In this document: piece by piece, positions 13,392-24,835 of the stretch
How positions within the stretch are numbered: position 1 is the first letter of the stretch
How the letters are laid out: every line of letters begins with the position of its first letter
NCBI GenBank assembly: GCA_027257055.1
Contig: JAPVLO010000007.1
Span: forward strand, 8,866,001 to 8,930,000
Source of the DNA: Cephalopachus bancanus
Taxonomy: Eukaryota; Chordata; Mammalia; Primates; Tarsiidae
DNA length: 64,000 nucleotides
Direction: 5' to 3'
Notes under the pieces: generated by a model
Database searches by the model: none
What the model was told of the DNA's origin: nothing
The model's input: only the letters and a program-made list of their open reading frames with translations
Position numbers and translations under genes: made by a program

Positions 13392-13595
13392 CCCGGGGCA
13401 ACACAGCAAGACATCGTCCCCACCAAAAAAATGCAAAAAGCAACAGGGCATGGTGGCGGGCGCCAGCAGTCCCCACTACTCGGGAGGCTAAGGCAGGAGG
13501 ATCGCCTGCACTCAAGAGGCTGAGGGTATGGTAAGCCTGGATTGTGCCACTACACACCAGTCTGGGCAACAGAGCAAGACTCTGCTTTTTGTTTT
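13392..13595 (+). mobile_element. 5'-truncated AluJ
   Basis: Begins at the end of the left monomer (gcaacacagcaagac) and keeps the right monomer. Confidence 0.85.
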
Positions 13596-13611
13596 TTGGT
13601 TTTTTAAGTGG

Positions 13612-13845
13612 GCACTCGGGACCCACGAAGGAAGTCTCTGAAGTGGGTGCGGGACCTCAGCTTCCCAGAACTTCACAGGTGAATTCCAGTGACAGCCCTG
13701 CTCAATGGAGCCCTCGACAGCTGGGTTTCTGCACAGGAGGGGCTTGGAGCGTTGCTACTTTTCCTGCCTACCTTTGGTGAGATCCAAATGAAGCCAAGTT
13801 TGAGAGGTGTTTATGCCTACTAAGAACCACCCAGCGTATCCAGGG
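13612..13845 (+). repeat. Unclassified repeat, copy 2
   Basis: Direct partner of 2590-2825, 11 kb away, also directly downstream of an Alu. Confidence 0.6.
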
Positions 13846-14737
13846 TGCCGAGAAGAGACACATGGGGAAGACGGACAGGCTGAGGGCAGCTCCGGGCCTT
13901 GCACTATCCCAAGGCTCTACCTGTGAGACCATTTGTATTTTTCCACCCATTTTACAGAAGAGCTAACTGAGCCCAGAGCAATGAAGCCACTTGCCTGAGG
14001 ATCTCAGCTGGGTGGGTCCTGGCTATCAGGGCATCAACCCCATTGAGGGAGCTGAGACGATCAAGTTCAAAACAAGTGAAGCTGTGATCAGACCAGTGAC
14101 CTCCAAGCAGCACCTCCCCACCACCCCCGATCCCTGACCTTGAAGGTGGACTTGCCACTTGGGCCTTTGGAAGCCACGGGTTCATGTCACCCAGTCTGGG
14201 GGCATCGTCCCCAGGGCCAGTCGGTGTCCCCCATATTCCTATTTGTTTTTGACGTGGGTATGGCTCACTGACACAATGTGCCTGTACATTAGCATTTTCT
14301 TACGTGTTTATTGTTGTTTTTACCAGAAACCTTCGCCCTTTGCTTCCCCATCCATCACTGCTGTCGCCCACCCCCTGTGTGGGTTTCTAACATCTCTGAA
14401 CCTTCCTGTGTGGGAACCTGGGTGGTGCTGGGATGAAGCCTATATCTACTGTGCCAGGAACCGGGATTTCTATCCTCGCCCCATCCTGCTCCTCAGTGAC
14501 ATGGCCACCAAGGTTCCGTGCAGTGTTCCATGTTCCTGATGAGGCTGGGAAGGGTGGAGCGACTCACCTTTTGTGTGCGGGGCTGATGGATGTCCAGGCT
14601 GTGTGGATTCCCCCAGACCTGGGCCCATGTTTCAGGTACCTGGGTGGTGTGACCTTGAGAAGTGGCTCCCACATGTCCAGAACTCACCAACTGGTGTGAC
14701 TTTTCAGAAGAGGGTGGCAAGAGACCGCCACAGGTCA
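13846..14737. other. Intergenic; weak MIR near 13920-14010
   Basis: Reverse MIR core cattttacagaagagc near 13950; the rest is unclassified. Confidence 0.45.
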
Positions 14738-15033
14738 GAAATTTTTATTTATTTATTTTTTAGTCAGAGTCTCACTGTCACCCAGGCTGGAGTGTGGTGG
14801 CACGATCATGGCCACCACAGCCTCAACCTCCTGGGCTCAGGTGATCCTTCTACCTCAGCCTTCCAAATAGCTGGAACTAAAGTTGTGTGCCACTATACCC
14901 AGCTAATTTTTTTATTTATTTATTGTAGAGACGAGGTCCTGCCAAGTTACCCAGGCTAGTCTCAAACCTCTGGGCTCAGGCAATCCTCTTGCCTCCACCT
15001 TCCAAAGTGCTGGGATTACAGGCATGAGCCACC
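14738..15033 (-). mobile_element. Alu, lineage-specific subfamily
   Basis: Reverse copy with attgtagagacgagg, gccaagttacccagg, gctcaggcaatcctc and catggccaccacag. Confidence 0.9.
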
Positions 15034-15574
15034 GCTGGAAATTGTTAAATTGCCCACTAAGAACACCTTTAAAGTTACTTTTTGTGATCAACATCCTTTC
15101 GTATGAGAACTCTTTGATATCAACAAAATGGAAATCCTATTGATCTTTGCAAAAAGTTCACAGTGTCTTCCCATTGGCCTAATGTCACAGTGGACCAATG
15201 GGAGCATGGTTGCAGGCCAGAAGGCACCCCCAGCACTGAGCTGGGCGGTCACTGGGCATACTGACACCTCTGAGCCTCATTGTTCCCGTCTGTAAAGTGG
15301 AGATAAAGCACCCACCACCTGCCATTCAGGGTGAGTCAGCAGCCATGTGACTCACACATCCCCAGCACCCATGCTGTACTAGCCTTAGGAAGTCGCTGGG
15401 AGGGCAGAACGAGGCATCACACACAGAGCTCTTCACCAGGGTCCAGCTTGGGTCCAGCTCGAGTCCAGCTCATATGGGGCTGGTCGGTGAAGGGCCAGGG
15501 TGAGGGAGTGCTCTTAGCATCGTTTTCCTCCTGCCCTGGTCAGGTCTTCGGATCCCTAATCCAAGTTCTCCCAT
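15034..15574. other. Intergenic; small 12-bp tandem at 15439-15470
   Basis: GGTCCAGCTTGG-type unit about three times; otherwise unclassified. Confidence 0.5.
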
Positions 15575-15775
15575 GAATGGCTAAGAGCTTCAGGTTCAAA
15601 ATCCGGAAGCCCAAATTCGAATCCTGACTTCACCAACCGGGCAAGTGACTTCCTCTCCCTAGGCGTCAGCTTTGCTGTCTATAAAATGGGACAGTAATGA
15701 GATCCAGCTCCCAGGGTTCTTGTAGGAGTTATGTGAGATAATTCAGGCAAAGGCCTAAGAGCAGTCAGGACTCAG
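15575..15775 (+). mobile_element. MIR, near full length
   Basis: cgaatcctgacttcacc, gcaagtgacttcctctccct, tctataaaatgggacagtaa. Confidence 0.85.
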
Positions 15776-16604
15776 GATGTAGGAGGAACTCAGACTGAAC
15801 TCATGATTATTATTGTTTTTGTTGTTGTTGATGCTGAGATAACCCAGCCCATCCGACTGCAGACCCCACTCTCTTTCCACCACGTGTATCGATCCCCATG
15901 GACGCCATCTGGCCCTCTCTCTGCCTCCCTCCCAAGTCCACTCGACCAAATGCCTTCAGGACCCACAGAACAGAGGAACAGCCTGTCCTTGACCATAAAC
16001 ACAGGGTTGACAGGCACTGCTTCTCCACAGGCCAACTGAGACCTGCCCCAAAAGGCACCAGACCTCCAGGCACCAGAGGAAGCCCTGTCTGCCTGCCCTC
16101 ACAGGACCAAAAAAGCCCCCCAGACCAAGCAAGAAGTGTGGCTGCTGGCTGGTCCTGCATATTGAAGCCTGGCTTCTAACGAGCAGGTTGTCCCCGCTGG
16201 AGGAATGTGCACGGCTGCTATGACCTCAGACAGCTGCCTCCCATCTCCCCACGCTGTCTGTTCTGCTCACTTTGAACCCTGGGATGCTGCCAAAAAGGTC
16301 CAAAGCAAATGGCGCTATAAGCCAAGGGGCAGCGACCCACCTCAGCCGGGGATACCAGCACGCCAGGACACACCCCTGAGGCCGGTTTCTCTCCCTGCTG
16401 AGGAGAGGCTTATGTTCCTCAGATGATCAGCACATCCACGGTGCCTCCTTTGTGCTGAGCTAGAAGCTGGAGTTACACAGCCAACAAGTCACACAGGCCA
16501 CTGTTGTTACGGGCTTACAGTTGAGACCATAGACGAGTGGACACCTGCACACTTTCAATAAGACTTCTCCTGGGAACCCAAGGGAAGAAACAGAATGGGA
16601 TAGG
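15776..16604. other. Intergenic, unclassified
   Basis: No coding exon; short open frames on both strands without homology I recognise. Confidence 0.5.
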
Positions 16605-16760
16605 ACATAACAAGTCAGGGGGATGGCTTCCAGAAGGAGGTGACATTTGGGCTGAGCCCTGGGTGATGGGACCGTGCCAGGGTAGCAGGAACAGCATGAA
16701 CAAAGCCCTGGGGTGGGAGGCTGTGGGTCACACACAAGGCCATGCAGCCATGGGTGCCAC
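16605..16760 (-). mobile_element. L2 fragment
   Basis: ggaggtgacatttgggctga and ggaacagcatgaacaaagcc are reverse L2. Confidence 0.7.
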
Positions 16761-17189
16761 GAAGAGAAACAGGAGGAAATCAGGCCGGTCAGGTGGCAGG
16801 ACTGGTCACAGCCAGCCAGAGCAGGCCAGGCCAGGGGTGTGGACTCAGCGGAGATGCGACAGAAGGTTTTCCACATTGCAGCTGCCTCAGGGCTGACTCA
16901 GCCTGAGTTCCCAGGAGGCACATTGCTGAGAGGAGGCCTTGTCCACCACGGACTCAGCCTGAGCCAACCGGATTTGTTGCTCAAGGGGAGGAAGGAGAGC
17001 TTCCTGCCCACCTGTTGGCAGGTCTGGGGTTTCGAGTGGCTTTTCGGGCTTTGGGTGAAGAGAAAGGGGTCAGATTCACAGTTTGGTCTAGAGCAGTATT
17101 TTTTGTTTTTGTCTGTTTTCCTGACAACTTCTGCTCTTAGATGGATGAATAGTCAGGGGACTCAGGAGTCTGTTCTGTTCACTGGACCA
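16761..17189. other. Intergenic, unclassified
   Basis: Nothing recognised. Confidence 0.5.
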
Positions 17190-17276
17190 CACGCTCCCTG
17201 AGGTCAGGAGCTGTTTTGGTCACAACCAAATCTTCAGGGGTCAAACACTAAATGAATGAATGAATGAATGAGTGAG
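17190..17276 (+). mobile_element. L2 3' end with (AATG)n tail
   Basis: ctccctgaggtcaggagctg, then about five AATG units. Confidence 0.6.
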
Positions 17277-17484
17277 CAGTAAAATTCTGGTGGACATTGT
17301 GACAGTACTGGGATTGTTCGAAGAAAACGTGCAATGCATTTCCTAGATTCTAAGAAGTCATCAAGGGCCTCAACAACACCTTTTTCAGGACAGGAAGCCT
17401 TGTGTTGAGTGTGCATACCCACCAGAACATATGTCTCCATTGCAGAAACCAGAGCATATGACTTCTGGGAAAAGTACTTCTGGT
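17277..17484. other. Intergenic, unclassified
   Basis: Nothing recognised. Confidence 0.45.
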
Positions 17485-17591
17485 ACTGTGTGCAATGGTG
17501 TCCCCACTTCATAGCCTCCTGGAACCTCAAATCGTGACCATATTTGGAGACAGGTCTTTTCAGAGGTTGTTAGTTAAGATGAGTCACACTA
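17485..17591 (+). mobile_element. MLT1-type LTR fragment
   Basis: gaccatatttggagacaggt and ttagttaagatgagtcacact correspond to the 5' half of MaLR LTRs; cut by the Alu monomer that follows. Confidence 0.55.
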
Positions 17592-17963
<372 letters not shown>

Positions 17964-18539
17964 TGTTCCTTATCCTAGATCTATGTCCTAGCACAACAAA
18001 AAATAAAAAGTCAAGAACGAGGAGCCGGTGGCTCCATGGAGAGTGGCAGGCTGAGTTCTGGGGACCAGATTCCCACAGGGAGTCGCAGAGGCAGAGCCCA
18101 CACCCGCAGGTGGTCTTCCCTGGACCCAGTTGGAGATGGTCCTCACTCTGCTTGACCCAGTACAGACACCACCTCATCCCTTGCAGTTCTGGGAAATATC
18201 GCCAGACCCTGGACCACCAGTGAGCACAGGCCCGGTTTCGTGGGATGTGACAAGCGTGTCATGTGGGGTCCTGCCCTCAGAAAAGCTCTGAGCTCTGCTG
18301 TCACTGTCCTGAAATGCTTTGGGAGTTTTGACACACTATGTCACAGATCTTGAACAGAAGCCATGATGTCTAGCTTGGTTTTCCATTTCCAAAGGACTGT
18401 TCTGTGGAAAGAGAGGCACACCTATGCCACCAAGAGCATGAAGTTATAGAAGTTAGACAGCAGCCAGACCTCAGCTTGATGTAAGGTAGAACTTCCTGCC
18501 TGCGACAATGGCTCTAAATGAGCTGCCTCCCGTGACAAA
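17964..18539. other. Intergenic, unclassified
   Basis: Nothing recognised. Confidence 0.5.
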
Positions 18540-18735
18540 GTGCCCACTCTGTGCCAAACGTTGAAACCACATCATCCTACTCACGCCTCACAATGACCCA
18601 GCTGAGACAGAGCTATGATTATCCCCATATTGCAGAGGAGAAAACTGAGGCTCAACAGGTTTTATTAGCTTTCCCAGCGTCACTCAGCTGGTCAGCGGTG
18701 ATGCTGGGACTTGAAACCAAGGTTGACTAATTCAG
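18540..18735 (-). mobile_element. MIR
   Basis: cagaggagaaaactgaggctc, then an acccaggtt-type end; reverse orientation. Confidence 0.8.
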
Positions 18736-19429
18736 AGTTGGGATCCACGGCCCGAATTCTCAGACACCCAAGTTGCAGGCTGCACAGCATCGGGGGACTC
18801 TGACCTTGGGGGTGCAGGGCTTCAGAGCTCTGGGAGTCAGATACAGGCAGGAGGCGAGGCAGAGAATACCCGAGCTACCACCGTGTGCCAGCCACATGCC
18901 CGGGCCCCACGTGGGGGCTTCCTTACGGAGAGGCCAGGGGACAAAGCTGCTTCGTGGTGTCTAGGCTGGTAGTGCACATGAACAGAGCTGGGCGAGTGTG
19001 ACAATAAGGGGGTGGGGACTGAGGCATTGCGTGTTAAGAAGTTTAGAAATATTTTACATATTATGCAACCAACACCAAAATCCCTCTCGCAGGTTGCCCA
19101 TAAGTCGCCATAATGGTTGTTGGTTTAGACTGGCAACCCCACGAGTTCAGGGGCCCAGCAGTGCTCCAGCCTAGCCCAGCAGTGGGCCTGGCATGCAGGC
19201 AGTCTGTTTATGAGAGATGCAGCCCCAGTGGCGGTGTCTGACTGCCTCTCTTCCTGACCACCATCACCCCCCTAGGGCTAGGCAGTGCAGTGGGCAACAG
19301 GATCCCAGCTCGCAGGGCTGCATCTGCCATGTCTGACTTGCATCCTCTCCCAGCTGTCTCTCTTCCCAAGAGCACAGGTCTGAAGCAAAGAATGCTCTTA
19401 GGAAAGGAAGGCTGAGTGCTGGGTCAGCA
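18736..19429. other. Intergenic, unclassified
   Basis: No coding signal. Confidence 0.5.
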
Positions 19430-20030
19430 CTGCGATAGTGCAGTGGTTAAGAGCAGGACCTTAGCCGGGTGTGGCAGCGCATGCCTGAAATCCCAGCACT
19501 TAGGGAGGCAGAGGCGAGAGGATTGCCTGAGTTCAGGGGTTCGAGACCAGCCTGGGCAACTTGGTGAGGTCTCACCTTTACAATAAATCAAAAAATTAGC
19601 CAGGAGTAGTGGTATACATGTGTTTCCAGATACTTGGAAGGCTAAGGTGGAAGGATCACTTAGCCCAGCAGGTCTAGGTTGTGGTGGCCATGAGTGTGCC
19701 ACTGCACTCCAGACTAGGTGACAGAGTAGACTCCAACTCAAAAAAGAGCAGGGCCTTGGATGCAGACAGAACCGGATTCAAATCTGACCCAGTCACCACC
19801 TAGCCAGACACCCTAAGGAAAGCTACCTAGTCCATCCTCCTGTCCCCCACCTCTCGCCTTGGCTTCCATATCTGCAAAATGGGAACAATCATAGTGCCTA
19901 ACTTGCTTTTTATAACTATTACATTAGACAAGACTTGTAATTGGGTAAGTATTAAATTAGGCAGTGCATGTAAAATGCCAAGAGCATTTTACCTCACACA
20001 GGGTAGGCTTCCATACATGCCAACTGCTGT
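19430..20030 (+). mobile_element. MIR split by an Alu
   Basis: MIR 5' end (gtgcagtggttaagagcagg) at 19437-19462; MIR resumes at about 19759 (caaatctgacccagtcacca; tctgcaaaatgggaacaatc) after the Alu. Confidence 0.8.
19463..19744 (+). mobile_element. Alu, lineage-specific subfamily
   Basis: gattgcctgag, gcaacttggtgagg, acaataaatcaaaaaattag, gtggccatgagtg. 14-bp duplication with one mismatch: AAGAGCAGGACCTT (19449) / AAGAGCAGGGCCTT (19745). Confidence 0.93.
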
Positions 20031-20519
20031 TCATCATGGCATGAACAGTGGCCATTTACCAGACGCCTCCAGTGTGTTATGCGCTGTGCTGAGAATGGTC
20101 TTTGCAATTATCCAGCAAGTCCACTCTATGGGCCAACCTTCCACAAGGCACATGGATGCCACCCTTGCTCACAGCCTCCTAGAAGAGACAGAACAGGAGC
20201 CATGATGGAGCAGACAGTGGGAAGGAAGGGGGTAGCGCTGATGCTGACAGACAGCAGGTGGGGGTTCGCGGCGGAACCCTGTGCGGTCTACCTTATCCTG
20301 GCCATGCCTGGCACAGAGTAGGTGCTCAGGGATCCAAGAGTGGACCCTCACAAAACCCTACTGATACATCGGGCTCGGTGAGGCTGAGCAGCTTGCCGGA
20401 GACCCTAAGAAGCGATGGAGGACTCGTCCCCCGCATCCCGGTCCTAGGAACTAAAAACCAAGACCTCGCGGTCAGGAAGCGCAGCCGCAGCCCCCGGGAT
20501 CCCGGCCTCTAAGCGCCGA
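20031..20519. other. Intergenic; weak reverse MIR at 20045-20200
   Basis: gtgttatgcgctgtgctgag resembles MIR; CG content rises from about 20360 toward the promoter-like block. Confidence 0.45.
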
Positions 20520-20800
20520 GACCCCGCGCCCCGCCCCGCCACCACCACGTGGATTTAAAACCCACGCAGTCGCCGATCTCCGGCCCCTCTTCCTCCATTG
20601 GCCGAGGTCTCCAGCACTTGCCTCCAATTGGGCGGGCCTCTCCCGGAATCCGAACTTGGGATTGGCCCGTGCGACGTGTCATTTCGGGCTTCCCGTGACG
20701 TCACCGCGTCTGGCACCCCCGCCTCCTCGGTGTCTTGACTGATATTAAAGGAGCCGCAGGAGAGGAGTTGCGAGAGTTGCCTCCCAGGCGCTGATAGGGA
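20520..20800. promoter_or_regulatory. Orphan CpG-rich promoter-like block upstream of PMEPA1
   Basis: Repeat-free GC-rich block with CCAAT-type boxes at 20597-20601 (ATTGG), 20624-20631 (CCAATTGG, readable on both strands) and 20661-20665 (ATTGG), a perfect CRE GTGACGTCAC at 20695-20704, and an ATATTAAAG TATA-like element at 20742. A TTTAAAA on the other side (about 20554) leaves room for bidirectional firing. The layout resembles a housekeeping promoter. No coding exon is visible on either side within several kb; an L1-derived piece begins at about 20.8 kb. Confidence 0.6.
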
Positions 20801-21130
20801 ACCTTCACAAATAAACTTAAAATTAGTGTTCGTTGTAACAAAAGATGGCGAACGATGTAAGAGAAAGGTTTGCATTTAGTCCACTGCACAAAGCTAACCG
20901 CTGTTAGCATTTTGGCATATATCGTTTCAGTCCTTATTTTGCTAAGAATGTAATTTTATTTATACAAAGTTCAGATCTGTTCTGCAGCCTATTTTTAAAT
21001 TTTCTTTGCAAGGACTTTATATCATCAAGTAATCTGTGAAGCATGATTTTGAACAGTTGCATTAGCTTTGATCTTTATTTAACCACTCCCCCCCCATTTA
21101 AAAAAAAATTTCATTGCAGTTGGTTGTTAA
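20800..21130 (-). mobile_element. Old L1M 3' end-like sequence
   Basis: ccgctgttagcattttggca, ttctgcagcctatttttaaa and tttatttaaccactccccc match the reverse of a common L1M 3' UTR. Confidence 0.55.
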
Positions 21131-21828
21131 AAAGGAAGACAGGACCAACATTATTGTTCTTAAGACTTTGTTGAGTTCGCTGATTATTTCCTCAAAATAA
21201 GTGGCAGAAACAGAACCAGTGAGCAGGGCTGCACTTACTCCAAAGGCCTAGTCCGCCTTGCAAAATTGTTTTGCATTCATTCATCAAATATTTACCGAGC
21301 ACTTGAACATGCCAGTCGCTATAACGGCTGTAGATGCAGAGGACACTAGGACGGATGTGGCCCCTGCTGCCGCCAGAGATGCAATGTCTGCGTCATTGCC
21401 CATGAAGCCAGCTCTCAGACACCCATTCCCAAGCCCCATATCCGACAACAGATCCCCCTAGCAGGAGGACTTCCTGTGTAGAGGGGACAGGACAGTGTCT
21501 CCATCCCTGGGCATGTAGATGAGGGGCACCGTGTTCTCCTGGTGCCACACCCTTGTGGGGTCTGTGGGGACTGTGGGCACTGTGATGTCCTATTCCTCTG
21601 AATTCTGACAGCACTTGCCTGGCGTACTGAGGACCTTGGGGACATCTGAGCATATGTTCCTAGGATCAGACACTAGGGACACATTCCAGACATGGGCAAG
21701 AGACACTGAACAAAGCGATTCACACATTCATTAAAAAATTACAATTTGGAGTAAGTTCTTCTTTGGGTTCATTTGTGTTTTATACAGAGCTGGGAGTCCC
21801 CAGAGAGCAGAGTGCGCAGCAATAAGAA
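21131..21828. other. Intergenic; reverse L2-like piece at 21255-21400
   Basis: tcattcatcaaatatttacc marks the L2-like piece; the rest is unclassified. Confidence 0.5.
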
Positions 21829-21830
21829 TA

Positions 21831-22075
21831 CAGTCGGCCCCTTATCCATGGGGGTTGCGTTCCAAGACCCCCAGTGGATGCCTGACACCTTGGAAAGTAC
21901 CAAACCCTGCAGATACTTGTGTTTCCTATACACAAATACCAGTGATAAAGCTTAATTTCTATATTAGCACAGAAAGAGAGCAACAGCAATAACTGATAAT
22001 AAAATAGAACCGTTATAACAAACTATCATAAAAGTTATGTGAATGTTCTCTCTCTGTCTCTACGTCTCTCTCTCG

Positions 22076-22133
<58 letters not shown>

Positions 22134-22412
22134 GGGCACTTTCTATGTTTCTCTGTCTCTCCTCTCTCTCTCTATCTCTGACTCTCTGGCTCTCCTCTCC
22201 CTATCTATCTCTATCTCTGGCTGTCTCCCCCCCCATCTCTATCTCTATCTCTGTCTCAATGTCTCTCTCTGTCTCCTCTCTCTCCCTCTCCCTCTTACTG
22301 TCTCTCTCCCTCTCCCTCTCCCTCTCTTAGTCTTCCTGTGCTGCTCTCACCTATATTTGGACTAGGTAAGTGAAGCCTGTGAAAGCAAAACCTGGTACAG
22401 AGGGCACTGCTG
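21831..22412 (+). mobile_element. Tigger-like DNA transposon hosting a (CT)n array
   Basis: Left end cagtcggccccttatccatg; right end aagtgaagcctgtgaaagc and gggcactgctg, forming imperfect terminal inverted repeats. A TA lies before the left end. The interior near 22030-22050 expands into CT repeats. Confidence 0.65.
22045..22328 (+). repeat. (CT)n / CTAT / CCCTCT microsatellite
   Basis: Pyrimidine array with a pure CT core at about 22077-22127 and CTAT, CTGT and CCCTCT variants after it. Confidence 0.95.
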
Positions 22413-22434
22413 TCATTTGCTTTTCTCGAGAGCT

Positions 22435-22612
22435 TGCTCCAAGCCAGGCCCTGTGCAGAGTGTCTCACATGCACTTCCGTTTCATTTTTCCAGCAGCCCT
22501 ATGAGTATGTACCTTTCTGATTCCATTTGAAAGATGAGGAAACTGAGCCAAGAGTAGTGAATTAACTTTCCCCCCAGCAAGCTCATGAAGTTAGAAGTGG
22601 TGACCTGTATTT
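22435..22612 (-). mobile_element. MIR
   Basis: gaaagatgaggaaactgagc in reverse orientation. Confidence 0.8.
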
Positions 22613-23180
22613 GTGGGACCTCACAGTTGGGGGCATGCAGAACTCAGTGTTTGGGGAGTGGGTCAGTGACCGAGTGAGCCCCTGAGAGGGTAAACTCTGT
22701 AACAGCAGGGATGACCTGCCACAGTCCCGGTGGATCCCCATGGCACACAGTAGGGAATAATCTCAGTGCCCAGGGAGGCGCCCAATGTTGGCACAGCACA
22801 GAGCCAGGTAGACACGGTCCTCCCTACAGCCTCTGTGATCTGCTTGGCCTCACATCCAGCCCTCTCCACCTATCTCCCTCAAAGCCAGCAGCAGAGCGCC
22901 AAGACCCAGCCTTGCCTGGATCCCCTTCATGCTTCCAAGAACCACAGTTCCACGTGATTAATTTCTCCTAACAGCAGTACGCTGTGCTGTTTGTGATGAC
23001 AGGGATGCAGAACGCTACTGTCCGGGCACTTCTGGTCCATCAAATCAGGTCAAAGGACAAACAGTTCCCTCTGCATATGACCTGAGTCAGACATCTGGAA
23101 TCTTCCAACCCTCTCAGGCTCAACTTGTGAAAGGCCTGTGTAAACCCATTGCTTCACTAAGCTGTGTCCTGGTCATGTGT
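22613..23180. other. Intergenic, unclassified
   Basis: Nothing recognised. Confidence 0.5.
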
Positions 23181-23384
23181 GAGCTGTGGCCAGGCCATAT
23201 TTTCCCAAGCTTTGGCCTCCTACTCTATCTTGGGGAGGTGAATCTCCCCTCCTCTCCTCTCTTTCTCTCCATTTGTCATTGCTTTATTAAACTCTGGTGT
23301 ATCCGCATGGCTCTTGGAGCTATGGCTGCCATATTTTCCTAGGCTTTGGCCCCCTCCCCCTACCTTGGGGAAGTGAATCTCTCT
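23181..23384 (+). repeat. Two-copy direct repeat, spacing 136 bp
   Basis: gccatattttcc...ctttggcc...ccttggggaagtgaatct occurs twice (23181-23250 and 23317-23384) with scattered changes; each copy runs into CT-rich sequence. Confidence 0.7.
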
Positions 23385-23559
23385 CTCTCTCTCTTTAATT
23401 TACTTTCTAAATAAGCTATATTTACCAATTTAAAAAAATCTCTATATTAAGTGACTTAAGAGAACCAAAGACTGTGAGGCCTGGGCCTGGGTCAGGAGCT
23501 GGGTCTGAGCCCAGCACTGCCTTCACAAGCACCTTGGCTTTGCCAAGTCACATCCCTCT

Positions 23560-23758
23560 GTGGGCCTTAGTACACATACCAAACAACGCAAATGCAACCA
23601 CAACAGACCGCATACACACACCACACATATTCAAACATACCCCCCACACACAGCATGGGCATGCACATATAAACTCCACAAATACATGCAACACACATCC
23701 ACACATCCACAATACAGGTTCATGCACACACACACAACACACACCCACAATACAGGCT

Positions 23759-23812
<54 letters not shown>

Positions 23813-23850
23813 CACACGCATACAGACACACCTTGCACATCTCTGGTTAA
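23560..23850 (+). repeat. (CA)n microsatellite and CA-rich region
   Basis: About 25 pure CA units at 23759-23811 inside a longer ACAC-rich, variant-bearing tract. Confidence 0.97.
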
Positions 23851-24625
23851 GATTCTGGTTGTGGCCTGGGACCAGGCAAGCACTTGCTCTTCCTAGGTGG
23901 TGCTGACCTGAGTCACTGACGTCCAGATACCAGGTCACTGGCATCATTGGCATCCAGATACTGGGCTGGAAGAGGACACATGGGGGTGGAGGGAAAGTGG
24001 GCAGGGAAGAAAGCATGGCTGGCAAGTCATGAAGGGGCCACAGATGAACTTTGCATGTGTATGTGGGCAGGTGCCACACACACATCCACTCCACAGTGGT
24101 CTGCCGAGCACCCACAGCACCCCAGATCCCATCGTGGCACTGGATGCAGCAGGGCACAAGGGAGACTGGCCTGTGTCCCGGGGCCACCAGTCAAGCAGAG
24201 AGGACAGTGGGCTCACAGTCATGCGCTCCAAGGTGTTGGGTCACTGCTGGGACACTCCCTCACCCTCATGCAAGTCCTGCTTCTGCCCTGCTTCATGGTG
24301 GGGGACGCAGGTGCACGAGGTCACCAGGGGGATTCTGGACCAGGTGGCCGAGGGGCCTCCCTCCCCTGCCTGGCCGCCCCAGCCTTCGTCCTCTGCGGGA
24401 ATCAGAGCCCTTCATATTCGAGGAGGAGGTTTTAGGAAGGAAAATCACCAGGTAGTGGGGCAAAGGGGGTATCCTGGGGAGGCAAGAGAGTTGGTGTACC
24501 CTGAGTGGAGTAGGGAGAGCCAGGCAGGACCCAGGCAGAGGCCACAGGCAGGGAGAGGGTGCAGGAGGCTCCTTTGCTAAGGTTGGCCTGCAGGCCTTGG
24601 GGACCAAGTTCCTGCATTTACATCC
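23851..24625. other. Intergenic, GC-rich, unclassified
   Basis: Long open frames in several overlapping frames reflect base composition; no protein family seen. Confidence 0.5.
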
Positions 24626-24835
24626 TGGTCCCACCTCGCTCACGGGGCCCCAAGCCTCAGTGTCCCCATCTGTCAAATGGGAGTCATATTAGCTTGGACA
24701 TCACAAGCCGTGGTGGGGATCCAATGAGCTAATTTCTGTAGGATCCCAACACGTATTTGTTGAATGATTAAGGGAAAGAATATGAAGTGGTTGACACAGG
24801 GCCTGGCACCCAGGCAGTACCCAGTAAACACGAGT
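24626..24835 (+). mobile_element. MIR
   Basis: ccccatctgtcaaatgggag, then the MIR tail with gcctggcacccaggcagtac. Confidence 0.85.

Noticed and set aside
20560..20760. The upstream promoter block as a known PMEPA1 first exon
   Set aside because: The PMEPA1 isoforms I recall all begin at or downstream of the exon 1 seen here, and no coding exon with a matching donor is visible near the block.
20845..20907. Short ORF opening MANDVRERF with a good start context and a YY1-like AAGATGGCG word, near a GTAAGA donor
   Set aside because: Only 20 codons, and it falls at the edge of L1M-like sequence. I do not recognise a protein, and the exon side of the donor is poor.
22039..22365. Ser-Leu-rich open frames over the CT array
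   Set aside because: Microsatellite artefact with no biased codon use beyond the repeat.
23548..23896. Open frames over the CA repeat (Thr-His and Val-Cys polymers)
   Set aside because: Pure consequence of the dinucleotide repeat.
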